Assembly: GCA_035645275.1 (NCBI GenBank)
Contig: DASQMX010000026.1
Span: 62,001-126,000, forward strand
From: Paranoxybacillus sp035645275
GTDB taxonomy: Bacteria > Bacillota > Bacilli > Bacillales > Anoxybacillaceae
Length of the DNA: 64,000 bases
Reading direction: 5' to 3'
A program made the position numbers and the translations under genes. Positions 43,476 to 52,499 of the stretch are shown in pieces (position 1 is the first letter of the stretch; each line of letters opens with the position of its first letter). Below the pieces are notes generated by a model. It saw nothing but the letters and a program-made list of their open reading frames with translations, had not been told where the DNA came from and searched no databases.

Positions 43476-43652
43476 TTAGTCTTCAATTTCATATTCTTCG
43501 TCAATAATGCATTTTTCGATTAAATAATCGAACGTAATATCAGCAATTTCCTCGAGTTCCACTTCTGTCGGCAAAAAACCACGACGAATCAGCTCATTGT
43601 AAAAGAATTCTGCAATTTCTTCCGTATCAATTACTACTTCAATTTCTTTCAC
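43476..43652 (-). CDS. yozD: YozD-family small acidic protein
   Basis: 58 residues from a GTG behind AAGGGGG: KEIEVVIDTEEIAEFFYNEL then ADITFDYLIEKCIIDEE. Same size and sequence pattern as B. subtilis YozD and the same neighbours (yodL, yodN). Function unknown. Confidence 0.88.
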   Translation of the reverse strand: MKEIEVVIDTEEIAEFFYNELIRRGFLPTEVELEEIADITFDYLIEKCIIDEEYEIED

Positions 43653-43788
43653 AACATCGCCCCCTTTGTATTGTTTTATGTCCGTGTACTTCTTTTTATG
43701 CCAAAAGATTTTTTTGAATCTTATGTATAATATCCATTTCAGCAAAATAAGTTAGTGATAGCTAAACATGAAAGGAGAAATATAAGAA

Positions 43789-43941
43789 ATGGACAAGCAT
43801 GTTGAGGCCATGAATGAGGAGCGGATTGATGAAGCAATGACAAAATGGATGGAAGCGATGACAGAGTGGCTGTTTAAAATCATTGTTTTTTTTGGCATCC
43901 CTTATTTTCTGTATATACTTGTACAGTTTTTCAAAATGTAG
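43789..43941 (+). CDS. Small single-span membrane protein (50 aa)
   Basis: MDKHVEAMNEERIDEAMTKW gives an acidic amphipathic head, then one TM helix (LFKIIVFFGIPYFLYILVQF). AAAGGAG is 11 bases before the ATG. Unknown family; gap of three bases to the converging yodN end. Confidence 0.65.
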   Translation: MDKHVEAMNEERIDEAMTKWMEAMTEWLFKIIVFFGIPYFLYILVQFFKM

Positions 43942-43944
43942 CTG

Positions 43945-44640
43945 TTATCCATTCCCATTCCTATTCCATTTCTTAGCTACTAAATTTCGCAGATTTTTCA
44001 ACGTCATCTCCATCATTTTTTTATACTCTTCATCATAAAACCACTCGTATAGTCTTTTATAATCATTGTAAATATCTAAAAGTTCGTCAACTGATTCTTT
44101 ATACTTTTTTTTTGCTTGCCACCATTCTTTTTCCGATTTTCTATACATATGCATTGGTTCCTCCCACTCCGTCTCATCTGTGAAAACAGGCGATAACCAA
44201 ACAACATCTTGCACGAAAACAAGCGAGTGGTCGTTGGGGGAAATTGGTATAAGTTCATCTGGACTTACTTCGAGCATTTTTTCATCTGTAAGACATGTGA
44301 GCTCATATATGATTTCCTCCCATCCCTCGTCTTGATAACGCCAAATTTCTGTACGCACGCCTACGATTTTATATAAATCAGAACCTTGATTTTTCACTTG
44401 AACAATTTCTCCTAAAAAATATGGCAGTTCGACTTCAATTTCTTCCATCACTAATAAATGCCCATCAAAATCGGAAAGTAATATTAATGTATGTTCAAGA
44501 AATAGACTATTGCTATGATTAATTTCATATAAAAATGTTCCATCGAGCATTTTTATATCGGTAATTGTTCCAACTGTACCATATAACGTGTTTACAACAA
44601 TATCTCCTATGGCAAACTTCGGTTTTTGCTCAAAATCCAT
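43945..44640 (-). CDS. yodN: YodN-like protein
   Basis: 231 residues from the ATG at 44640, nine bases after AAGGAGG. Acidic and aromatic-rich. It has two similar segments: FAIGDIVVNTLYGTVGTITD and YFLGEIVQVKNQGSDLYKIVG, i.e. a small beta-barrel-like repeat, then a coiled C-terminus (ESVDELLDIYNDYKRLYEWF). Assigned to YodN by position between yozD and yozE and size; function unknown. Confidence 0.75.
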   Translation of the reverse strand: MDFEQKPKFAIGDIVVNTLYGTVGTITDIKMLDGTFLYEINHSNSLFLEHTLILLSDFDGHLLVMEEIEVELPYFLGEIVQVKNQGSDLYKIVGVRTEIWRYQDEGWEEIIYELTCLTDEKMLEVSPDELIPISPNDHSLVFVQDVVWLSPVFTDETEWEEPMHMYRKSEKEWWQAKKKYKESVDELLDIYNDYKRLYEWFYDEEYKKMMEMTLKNLRNLVAKKWNRNGNG

Positions 44641-44696
44641 TACTCTCCCTCCTTCTTGCAATTTTCTATTCAGCGTATAGTATTATATGCATACGG

Positions 44697-44724
44697 AAAA
44701 AAACCCGACACTTATTGTGCCAGG
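44697..44724 (-). terminator. Terminator of yozE
   Basis: CCCGACAC / GTGCCAGG stem with G-T wobbles, then TTTTTTT on the minus strand. Confidence 0.6.
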
Positions 44725-44776
44725 CTGATGGTGTTAGTAGAAAGTTCAATTGTTAACGCTTTCAAAACAACATTCA

Positions 44777-45007
44777 TCAATAAACGACCCACATCTCTTG
44801 CATATACCGTTCCCAAATTTGGTCAAATATGCTCATACTCTCTAAATAATCCCCATTTAGCTCAAGGTATCTGCTAATCTCATCATAATCTGAAGATGAT
44901 TTTGGAAAACCGTGATCATGATAGGCATGATTCGCAAAGTTGACAAATGGATCATCTTTTTGACCATCGCGAAACGTAAGTAAATAACGATAAAACGATT
45001 TTCTCAT
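44777..45007 (-). CDS. yozE: YozE family protein
   Basis: 76 residues: SFYRYLLTFRDGQKDDPFVN then ANHAYHDHGFPKSSSDYDEI and YLELNGDYLESMSIFDQIWE, the complete YozE fold. AGAGGTGAAG precedes the ATG. Located between yodN and yokU as in B. subtilis. Small helical protein, function unknown. Confidence 0.92.
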   Translation of the reverse strand: MRKSFYRYLLTFRDGQKDDPFVNFANHAYHDHGFPKSSSDYDEISRYLELNGDYLESMSIFDQIWERYMQEMWVVY

Positions 45008-45078
45008 TTCTCTTCACCTCTTACATACTTAATTTTTTACATATTGTAATGACTTTTTTACATTTTGTGAAGCCTTTT

Positions 45079-45357
45079 TTAGTCCATAAATTTGAAATAG
45101 TTTCTTTTTAATACTCTCGGTTGACTCATTAATTGGTCATAGTCCATCTTTTTGGCAAGAAGTTTTGTATCAATTAAAAATAACTGGTCTTCTATTCTCT
45201 CAACGATATCGTCGTCTTGATAAACGATTCCGCATTCGTTACAAGAGATACTAGGGGTATTCGCTATTTCAATTGCCCTTGTGCCATCAGGTAATTCCCA
45301 ATAAACAGTGGCTGCGATCGTTTTTACATTGTTGGATGTACACCAGAGACATTTCAT
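45079..45357 (-). CDS. yokU: YokU-family zinc-finger protein
   Basis: 92 residues. Two cysteine pairs, CLWC at the start and CNEC, form a zinc ribbon, with a C-terminal helix region (QLFLIDTKLLAKKMDYDQL). Overlaps kamA by 4 bp (ATGA), so it is translationally coupled to it; this linkage is the rule in Bacillaceae. Function unknown, perhaps in the control of the lysine operon. Confidence 0.87.
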   Translation of the reverse strand: MKCLWCTSNNVKTIAATVYWELPDGTRAIEIANTPSISCNECGIVYQDDDIVERIEDQLFLIDTKLLAKKMDYDQLMSQPRVLKRNYFKFMD

Positions 45358-46769
45358 TGCGGCTCTTTCTCCTCTCTGTTATTGAGCTTCTTTAACATCG
45401 CTTCAAATTTCTTTTCTTTCATTTCGTCGCGCTTTTGTCGAAAATCTTTTAATGACTTATGATTAGGATTGGCTTCGTATGTCCGGCGGCGATTGAAGCG
45501 CTGAAGCTCTTCCGGAACAATGTTCAATTTGGATTCGTTCGCAATCCCAGCAATTCCTGTTGTCGATTTTTTCTCGGCCAAATCAGGAAATATTTTTTGG
45601 AAATATTCTTCCGCTGTATCTGGTACATAGTCTTTCGGCTCCGGATAGAAAGTGATGACTCCCTCATAATTACGCAAAATGACTTTATCAGGAGTTTGTG
45701 AAATGAAATAGTTTGGCTGAAGCGCGATTTTTCCACCGCCGCCTGGCGCATCGACAACAAATGTAGGTACAGCATACCCAGATGTATGGCCGCGCAAGCC
45801 TTCAATAATTTCTAAACCTTTTGCGACCGGTGCGCGAAAATGGCTAATTCCTTCCGATAAATCACATTGGTAAATATAATAAGGCCGAACACGAATCTTG
45901 ACTAAATCATGCATAAGCTTTTTCATGATCGCAACACTGTCATTGATTCCTTTCAGAATAACAGCTTGATTGCCTACGGGAACGCCCGCGTTTACGAGCA
46001 TTTCACATGCTGTTTTAGCTTCCTCGGTAATCTCAATCGACGTATTAAAGTGGGTATTTAACCAAATTGGATGATATTTTTTTAAAATGTTGCATAAATT
46101 TTCTGTTATTCGCTGCGGAAATACAACAGGAGCTCTTGTACCAATGCGGATAATTTCAACATGTGGAATTTCGCGAAGTTTTTTCAATATATATTCAAGG
46201 ATTTGGTCATTGACTAATAACGCATCTCCACCGGATAATAATACGTCCCTTATTTGTGGTGTTTGGGCAATATATTCAATCGCTGTATCCAATTGCTTTT
46301 TCGGTACCCCCATGCCGATTTGCCCAGAAAATCGTCTTCTTGTACAGTAGCGGCAATACATCGAACATTGATTCGTAATAAGAAATAAGACGCGGTCAGG
46401 GTAACGGTGCGTTAAACCAGGGACGGGAGAGTCTTCATCTTCATGAAGCGGATCTTCTAAATCATATTTTGTTTTACATTGTTCCTTTGCAACAGGTACG
46501 GATTGCATGCGAATGGGACAGCGCGGATCATCTGGATCCATTAAAGAAGCATAATAAGGAGTGATGTTGAGCGGAATCGTTTTGGCTGAAATTTTCACCC
46601 CTTCCTCTTCTTCTGGTGTTAAATGAATAACTTTTTTCAAATCATCGAGCGTACGGATGGTGTTCGTCAATTGCCAGATCCAATCATTCCATTGTTCTTC
46701 TGTTACATTTTTCCAAATAACAATTTCTTTCCAATGACGCTTTGGTTTATATAATTGCATTTGCTGCAT
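45354..46769 (-). CDS. kamA: Lysine 2,3-aminomutase (radical SAM, PLP)
   Basis: 471 residues. Radical-SAM cluster motif CSMYCRYCTRRRF (CxxxCxxC), SGGDALLVND, and the PLP lysine in the C-terminal DAPGGGGKIALQPNY. It interconverts L-lysine and beta-lysine. Ribosome site AAGGAGG close to the ATG. Downstream of ablB and overlapping yokU; together with ablB it makes N-epsilon-acetyl-beta-lysine. Confidence 0.94.
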   Translation of the reverse strand: MQQMQLYKPKRHWKEIVIWKNVTEEQWNDWIWQLTNTIRTLDDLKKVIHLTPEEEEGVKISAKTIPLNITPYYASLMDPDDPRCPIRMQSVPVAKEQCKTKYDLEDPLHEDEDSPVPGLTHRYPDRVLFLITNQCSMYCRYCTRRRFSGQIGMGVPKKQLDTAIEYIAQTPQIRDVLLSGGDALLVNDQILEYILKKLREIPHVEIIRIGTRAPVVFPQRITENLCNILKKYHPIWLNTHFNTSIEITEEAKTACEMLVNAGVPVGNQAVILKGINDSVAIMKKLMHDLVKIRVRPYYIYQCDLSEGISHFRAPVAKGLEIIEGLRGHTSGYAVPTFVVDAPGGGGKIALQPNYFISQTPDKVILRNYEGVITFYPEPKDYVPDTAEEYFQKIFPDLAEKKSTTGIAGIANESKLNIVPEELQRFNRRRTYEANPNHKSLKDFRQKRDEMKEKKFEAMLKKLNNREEKEPQ

Positions 46770-46849
46770 AATACCTCCTTCATCAGTAATGTATTACTAT
46801 TACATGCAAAGCACGGCAAAGACGTAACCAAACGCGTTAGCTTTATTTT

Positions 46850-47713
46850 TTATTGTTTATAAGCTAAATCTTTAAACCAAACATTCATATCTTCTAATTC
46901 TTGATAAATATAACAATTATTCATTAAGCGGCCCGCATATTGATAACCGAGTTGGTGAAAAACAGCATTCATCCCGAAAGATTTCGCGCGGGCCAAAGAG
47001 TAAGCACAAAATATACCATCCTTTCGCAAGTCCTCCTCTAGCTGACGGATTAAATATTTCATCAATCCGTGTTTTCGATGTTCCGGAAGTGTTGCGCAAT
47101 CTGTTAACTCGGCATTATGATACGTTTCGTTCACTTCCGCTGAAGCAGCGCTGACAATTTTTCCGTTTTTTTCAATGACATAAAAAATCGTTCCGCTTTT
47201 CAATACGTGCAATATATAATCAACATGCTGCAGTGGCGTTGGATAAACGGCAAATACGGTTTTATACAATCCCGATAACTCTATGGCATCTTGTTTTTCC
47301 GCTTTTCTCATCAAAAATCCATCAGGAAAAGATGATAAATGGTTAGATTCTGTTTGACTTTGAACGGAATGAATGATTTCGTCTTCTCTACACCAATCAT
47401 CGCTCCGTCTTCTCCCTGCTGTTAAATACTTTGCCAAAAAGTAGGCATCGCTGCCATTGAAATAACCTTGAATCCACCCTTCATTGATAAATCCCTTTTC
47501 TATAAAAATAGGAACATGTTCCAATCTCGCTTTGACAATTATTTTTTCATATAATTTTTGCTTGGCCTCTTTTTCTATATACGGAATGAACCCATATAAA
47601 TGACCACGATAATCTTCCACTCTGAGCCTTTTGTTAAAATCGTCATAAATGATATGACACCAATATGTTTCTTTGTTCACGTAACATGGATTAGATGGGC
47701 AATCTGCAGGCAC
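46850..47713 (-). CDS. ablB: Beta-lysine N-acetyltransferase (AblB/YodP)
   Basis: 287 residues as the open frame. C-terminal GNAT domain: TDCATLPEHRKHGLMKYLIR and SLARAKSFGMNAVFHQLGYQ. The N-terminal half (YDDFNKRLRVEDYRGHLYGF) is that of AblB. It acetylates beta-lysine, giving an osmolyte or spore metabolite. The start is doubtful: a perfect AAGGAGG is followed within 3-15 bases by no ATG/GTG/TTG in this frame except a GTG inside the site itself (47713); another GTG is 33 bases in (47680). A small lesion is possible. Confidence 0.85.
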   Translation of the reverse strand: MPADCPSNPCYVNKETYWCHIIYDDFNKRLRVEDYRGHLYGFIPYIEKEAKQKLYEKIIVKARLEHVPIFIEKGFINEGWIQGYFNGSDAYFLAKYLTAGRRRSDDWCREDEIIHSVQSQTESNHLSSFPDGFLMRKAEKQDAIELSGLYKTVFAVYPTPLQHVDYILHVLKSGTIFYVIEKNGKIVSAASAEVNETYHNAELTDCATLPEHRKHGLMKYLIRQLEEDLRKDGIFCAYSLARAKSFGMNAVFHQLGYQYAGRLMNNCYIYQELEDMNVWFKDLAYKQ

Positions 47714-47943
47714 CTCCTTCTATTACATATGTTTTTTATCATGCATACGATGTTAAAGGCGGTTTCATACATCTTTTTATAAATGATGCATAATTGTGTG
47801 TTCAAATGATATCAAGTCTTTCTGTCTATTGCTCGTTTGTAATGACAGTAATGCAGCAAATGTTGCTCATTGTATTAGCACATCGCCAATTTCCTTTTCA
47901 ATAATTGCTTTGCTTTCGAATTTTAGATAAATAAAGGAACAAG

Positions 47944-49230
47944 TCATACTCCCATTTCCCCTTTTTCATCGATTTCACACCAATGAATAATCGTTAAAGC
48001 GAGAATTTCTGCAGCTATCAACATGTTGTCGATTTCAATATATTCGTTCGGATGATGGGCAACAGCCGTCGTTCCTGGTCCAAATACAATGGTTGGAATT
48101 CGGCCGACTTGAGCAAGCAATCCGCCATCGGTTCCCCAGGGAGATGCTTCAACCGTTGGTACTTCTCCTTTCACACATTTGTACGCATCGACTAAAACCG
48201 CGACAAGCGGGTGATTTTCCTCAATGGAACTTGGCAGCCACTGCGCACCGAACCATTCCAGTTCGACAGGATGGGTTTCAAACCACTGATCTCTCTTATT
48301 GATTACGCTTACAAAATGCTCCATTTCCTGTTTAGCCATCTCCACCGTTTCGTTTGGTGCCACGCCCATTCTGCCTTCAATGACGACGCGGTCCGGTACA
48401 GAGGAAGGCCATGTTCCTCCTTCAATTTTGCCAACGTTAATCGGGACTGGAATGGGAATATGTTGATAGAGCGGGTCAACAACGCGATTGTTTCGCTCTG
48501 ACTCCAGCTCTTGAAGCTGCTCTAAGACTATTTTCATTTTTTCCAGCGCGCTTATCCCTTCGTAACGCGTTCCACCATGAGCCGATTTTCCATGTACGGT
48601 AATGCGAAACCAAAGCGAGCCTTGCTGCTTTGGGAACAATTTCATGTTCGTTGGCTCTGTAATGATTGCCCCATCAGCTTTATATCCCCTTAAAATCGCT
48701 GCAAGAGTTCCCGCGCCGCCACTTTCTTCTTCAACGACACTTTGAAAAATGACATCTCCTTTCAATCGAATTCCCATAGCCTTGATTGCTTCAAGCGCGA
48801 GCAGAAAAGAAACGGTTCCCCCTTTCATATCAGAAGCGCCACGCCCATAAACTTTTCCTTCCTTTACGGCTCCGCTATACGGATCATCTCCCCATTGTTC
48901 CACTTCTCCTTCAGGCACGACATCAACATGACTGTTTAAAATGAGAGAACGTCCCCCTCCTATGCCACGCAAGATGCCAACTACATTCGGACTGTTTGAA
49001 AAATCTGTGCGGGGTGAAACAAAGTACGGATGTTCTCTTAATTGTTCTCCATTTGGCTCCCATATATCAATCTCTAAACCTAGCTGGCGGCATTTTTCAA
49101 TAATGATCGCCTGCGCTTTTGCTTCATTGCCTTGTGTGCTTGCTTGTTGTATTAATTGCGTTAATAAGCGGATGCCGTTTTTCCGCTGAGCGCTCAACCA
49201 TTCGTGAATCATCTTTTGATAATTTTCCAT
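47944..49230 (-). CDS. yodQ: M20-family deacylase/deacetylase (ArgE/DapE type)
   Basis: 428 residues from the ATG at 49230 behind AAAGGAGGAA. Zinc-binding motifs of the M20 family: LNSHVDVVPEG (His/Asp) and YGRGASDMKGGTVSFLLA, EEESGGAGT with the catalytic glutamate, and the C-terminal TTAVAHHPNEYIE. In B. subtilis it belongs to the lysine gene set; deacylation of an acetylated beta-lysine intermediate is a reasonable guess. Follows yodR by 17 bp. Confidence 0.88.
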   Translation of the reverse strand: MENYQKMIHEWLSAQRKNGIRLLTQLIQQASTQGNEAKAQAIIIEKCRQLGLEIDIWEPNGEQLREHPYFVSPRTDFSNSPNVVGILRGIGGGRSLILNSHVDVVPEGEVEQWGDDPYSGAVKEGKVYGRGASDMKGGTVSFLLALEAIKAMGIRLKGDVIFQSVVEEESGGAGTLAAILRGYKADGAIITEPTNMKLFPKQQGSLWFRITVHGKSAHGGTRYEGISALEKMKIVLEQLQELESERNNRVVDPLYQHIPIPVPINVGKIEGGTWPSSVPDRVVIEGRMGVAPNETVEMAKQEMEHFVSVINKRDQWFETHPVELEWFGAQWLPSSIEENHPLVAVLVDAYKCVKGEVPTVEASPWGTDGGLLAQVGRIPTIVFGPGTTAVAHHPNEYIEIDNMLIAAEILALTIIHWCEIDEKGEMGV

Positions 49231-49247
49231 TTCCTTCCTCCTTTTAC

Positions 49248-49904
49248 CTAAGGAACACGCTTTAAAGTTTCTGAAATCATCAGCGGTGCCGCGGTACATT
49301 GCAACACATCATTTAAATCATATGGCTCCATAATTTCTGTTAATAACAGACCTTCTGTTGTTACCTCGATCACCGCCATGTCAGTAATAATCAAATGGAC
49401 GCATTTTCTCGCCGTCAAGGGCAATGTGCACGCTTTTACGATTTTCGGTTCTCCATGTTTATTCACATGGTTCATTACCACGATGACTTTCTTCGCTTTT
49501 TGTGCCAATTCCATTGCTCCGCCGATTCCAGGAACGCGCCTACCGGGAATCATCCAGTTTGCTAAATCCCCCTTCTCGCTTACTTGTAATGCCCCTAACA
49601 TCGTGACGTCAATTAGCCCTTTTCGTATCATGGCAAATGCAGTAGCGCTGTCTGAATAAGAAGCACCTTTTATGACCGTAACCGGATATCCACCTGCATT
49701 GCATAAATGAGCATCTTCTTCCCCTTTTTTTGAGCTTTCTCCCATGCCGAGTATCCCATTTTCCGCTTGAAACATAACGCGTACATCTGTCGGCAAATAA
49801 TCTGGAACCATCGAGGGAATACCGATGCCTAGATTGACAATCATTCCGCTTTTCAGCTCTTTTGCCGCACGTTTCACCATCCGTTCTCTTACTCCCAAGC
49901 CCAT
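49248..49904 (-). CDS. yodR: 3-oxoacid CoA-transferase subunit B
   Basis: About 218 residues. NLGIGIPSMVPDYLP, MFQAENGILGMGESS (catalytic glutamate GxGPE-type region), GRRVPGIGGAMELAQKAKKV and LPLTARKCVHLIITDMAVIE are the B-subunit features. Its start could be the ATG at 49904 or a TTG two codons upstream. Overlaps the end of yodS by 16-22 bp. Works with YodS to move CoA between acids. Confidence 0.88.
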   Translation of the reverse strand: MGLGVRERMVKRAAKELKSGMIVNLGIGIPSMVPDYLPTDVRVMFQAENGILGMGESSKKGEEDAHLCNAGGYPVTVIKGASYSDSATAFAMIRKGLIDVTMLGALQVSEKGDLANWMIPGRRVPGIGGAMELAQKAKKVIVVMNHVNKHGEPKIVKACTLPLTARKCVHLIITDMAVIEVTTEGLLLTEIMEPYDLNDVLQCTAAPLMISETLKRVP

Positions 49905-50590
49905 TTCCAATTCACTCCTTCACTTTGGACAATGTAGTTAATAAAGATGCCGGGAGTAATAATTTCCTCCGGGTTCAATTCTCCAAGAGGAACGATCTCC
50001 TCTACTTCAGCAATCGTAATATGACCTGCCATCGCAACAGATGGATTTGTATTTCGCGCGCTTTTGTCATAAATTAAATTCCCAAATGGATCGCCCTTTT
50101 TCGCATACACAATAGAAACATCGGCTGTAAGCGGCAATTCTAATAAGTAGCGCATTCCGTCTACTTCAATTACTTGCTTTCCTTTTGTCACCCATTCATT
50201 ATCGACACCGATATCGACGAGGATTCCGCCAAGTCCGACACCGCCAGCACGAATACGTTCAACAAGGACACCTTGAGGCGAAAATTCCACTTCTAATTTT
50301 CCATCATGCATTAATTTTCCAGCGACTGGATTGGAGCCGATATGAGAAACAATCGCTTTTTTCACTCTTCTGCTGCTCACTAAACGACCGACACCGATGT
50401 GTGGAAAGCCGGTATCATTACAAATTAACGTTATATTTTTGACCTCTTTGTTTAAAATCGCCTCAATCAAGGAAGGTGGCGAACCGATTCCACCAAAACC
50501 GCCAACCATTAAAGAACAACCATCTTCAATAAACTGTACCGCTTCATGCAAGGAAATGATTTTACCAAATTCGTTATTCATCATGGTCAT
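49889..50590 (-). CDS. yodS: 3-oxoacid CoA-transferase subunit A
   Basis: 233 residues. A-subunit signatures MVGGFGGIGSPPSLIEAI and GGFGGIG, VSHIGSNPV, AGGVGLGGILVDIGVD. Overlaps yodT by 4 bp (ATGA) and yodR by ~20 bp. Complex of two YodS and two YodR is expected. In sporulating Bacillus it would draw lysine carbon to acetyl-CoA, by inference. Confidence 0.9.
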   Translation of the reverse strand: MTMMNNEFGKIISLHEAVQFIEDGCSLMVGGFGGIGSPPSLIEAILNKEVKNITLICNDTGFPHIGVGRLVSSRRVKKAIVSHIGSNPVAGKLMHDGKLEVEFSPQGVLVERIRAGGVGLGGILVDIGVDNEWVTKGKQVIEVDGMRYLLELPLTADVSIVYAKKGDPFGNLIYDKSARNTNPSVAMAGHITIAEVEEIVPLGELNPEEIITPGIFINYIVQSEGVNWKWAWE

Positions 50591-51930
50591 CCCTTTCCAC
50601 CAATCGGTAGTTCACGCTCTAGCTGTAAAAAAGTTTGTTTAAGCAACGTAATGAGTTCATCGATTTCTGCTTTTGTAATCGTTAACGGTGGGGCAATGAT
50701 AATAGCCGCTCCATCTTTTCCATTGCCTGCAGCTGCTGGATATACAAGCAGACCAAGATGCTGTGCCTTTGTGACGACTAACTCCGTAAATGATAATGAA
50801 TCTGAAAGTATGTCTTTCGTGTTGAGGACGGCAAATTCTATACCGATTAGCAATCCTTTGCCGCGAATATCACCAATCCATGGAAACCGCTTTTTAAAAG
50901 AAGCTAATTGATCAAATAAATACCGTCCTGTTTCGGCTGCTTTTTCTGGCAGGTCGTGCGTTTCAATATAGCGCAATACCGCAAGAGCCGTTGCTGCTGA
51001 TAGCGGATTGGCACTTAACGTATGCCCGCTCATAATCACACCGGATCCTTCGAAAATCGGCTCTAATACTTGTTTGCTTACCATTGTTGCCGCAATGGGA
51101 GTATAGCCGGCACCCAAACCTTTTCCGAGAGTAAGCAAATCCGGCTTCACATTCCAATGTTCGATTGCAAACATCTTCCCTGTTCGTCCAAGCCCGGTCA
51201 TAACTTCGTCAACAATCAATAAAATGTCGTATTGATTACAAATATCGCGAATTTTTTCATAATATCCGTCTGGCGGAGTGATGGCTGCTCCAGCTGCACC
51301 GATAATGGGTTCAGCGATAAAGGCTGCAATATGCTCGGCACCGATGCGTTCAATTGCTTGTTCTAGTTCGCCTGCGCATTGGAGCTGACATGAAGGATAA
51401 GTGGAGTGATACGGACAGCGATAACAATAAGGGGCGCAAACAGATGGAAAGTCCTCTAATAAAGGAACGAAGCGTGCCCGCCGCATCGGGTGTCCTGACA
51501 TTGAAAGCGCGCCGATCGTGATGCCGTGGTAACTGAGCCAGCGCGACAAAATTCTATTTTTTCCCTTCTTTCCTTTCTCCTGCCAATATTGAATGGCGAT
51601 CTTCATCGCTGTTTCCGTCGCTTCTGAGCCGCTGTTGACAAGGAATGTCCAGTATTCCCCGCCGGGTGCCAGCTCACTCAACTTGTCTGCTAATTTTTCA
51701 GCCGGTTCGCTCGTAAATTGGGAACGATATACAAATGCTACTTTTTTCGCTTGTTCATTCATGACATGAGTGATTTCCTCAACCCCATGCCCGATGTTAG
51801 CGGTGACCGCACCCGAACAACCGTCCAAATATCGCTTTCCGGTCACATCATATAAATAGATGCCTTTTCCGTACGAAACGAACGGATAATTGCGCCTGAG
51901 ATGGGGTTTAATTAAATAGGTTCGTTCCAT
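50587..51930 (-). CDS. yodT: Class III PLP aminotransferase
   Basis: 447 residues. Omega-aminotransferase fold: NSGSEATETAMKIA (phosphate site), LLIVDEVMTGLGRTGKMF (cofactor Asp), and the PLP lysine in LLTLGKGLGAGYTPIAA. Two extra cysteine-rich stretches (CAPYCYRCPYHSTYPSCQLQC) suggest a structural metal, unusual in this class. Probably transaminates a lysine-derived amine. First gene of the yodTSRQ part; GTG or ATG start after AGGGGG. Confidence 0.9.
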   Translation of the reverse strand: MERTYLIKPHLRRNYPFVSYGKGIYLYDVTGKRYLDGCSGAVTANIGHGVEEITHVMNEQAKKVAFVYRSQFTSEPAEKLADKLSELAPGGEYWTFLVNSGSEATETAMKIAIQYWQEKGKKGKNRILSRWLSYHGITIGALSMSGHPMRRARFVPLLEDFPSVCAPYCYRCPYHSTYPSCQLQCAGELEQAIERIGAEHIAAFIAEPIIGAAGAAITPPDGYYEKIRDICNQYDILLIVDEVMTGLGRTGKMFAIEHWNVKPDLLTLGKGLGAGYTPIAATMVSKQVLEPIFEGSGVIMSGHTLSANPLSAATALAVLRYIETHDLPEKAAETGRYLFDQLASFKKRFPWIGDIRGKGLLIGIEFAVLNTKDILSDSLSFTELVVTKAQHLGLLVYPAAAGNGKDGAAIIIAPPLTITKAEIDELITLLKQTFLQLERELPIGGKG

Positions 51931-51966
51931 CACTGTTCCCCCTAGTCATGAGATGTCTTTTAGTGA

Positions 51967-51995
51967 AATGTATGATAAAAAGTAACATTTCATGA
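51967..51995 (-). promoter_or_regulatory. Candidate sigma-E-type promoter for yodT operon
   Basis: Minus strand: CATACATT (51967-51974) matches the sigma-E -10 (CATACANT); TCATGAAA 13 bp upstream (51988-51995) is a poor -35. Sporulation control is expected for this operon from B. subtilis, but the site is weak. Confidence 0.35.
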
Positions 51996-52044
51996 AAATA
52001 AAAAGGGGGTGACAAGTCTAACGATACAAAACGTGAATTAACAT

Positions 52045-52080
52045 ATAAAATAAAAAAGAGATGCAATTCACATCTCTTTT
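52045..52080 (-). terminator. Terminator of the 52167 gene
   Basis: AAAAGAGATG / CATCTCTTTT (52054-52063 / 52071-52080), T run on the minus strand. Confidence 0.85.
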
Positions 52081-52166
52081 GTTAACCATTTAACTTAGCT
52101 TTTAATATTAGAATTGGTCATTTTCCCGTATTTGGCTTCGCTATAAGGCATTGTTAAGTTATATTG

Positions 52167-52418
52167 TTACATCATCAAAGCGAAGAAATAACCGATAATC
52201 AGAAATGCGTATACCCCTATTACTATACTTACAATACTTATTGAAATTGTCTTCCATCGTCCTTTTTCACTTATTAAGGCTGTTATTAACGAAAGTCCTA
52301 CACCGATTATTAGAATGGCTGTACCAATATCTCCTCTAATTTTACCTACTCCGAAGGCAAATACAATAAAAGTCAAGATTAGTAAAGCAATAGATACTTT
52401 CCCTAAACGTTTTCTCAA
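52167..52418 (-). CDS. Small membrane protein (83 aa), unknown
   Basis: Three hydrophobic segments (IALLILTFIVFAFGVG, TAILIIGVGLSLITALI, SIVIGVYAFLIIGYFFALMM). Starts at TTG, eight bases after AGGGGG. No family recognised; single gene with its own terminator. Confidence 0.65.
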   Translation of the reverse strand: MRKRLGKVSIALLILTFIVFAFGVGKIRGDIGTAILIIGVGLSLITALISEKGRWKTISISIVSIVIGVYAFLIIGYFFALMM

Positions 52419-52499
52419 TGAAAAATCCCCCTATGAATTTAGTTTATGGTTTAAATTATTCTTAACCATTCTCTCCCTTTACCGTGTATTCCAATTTTA

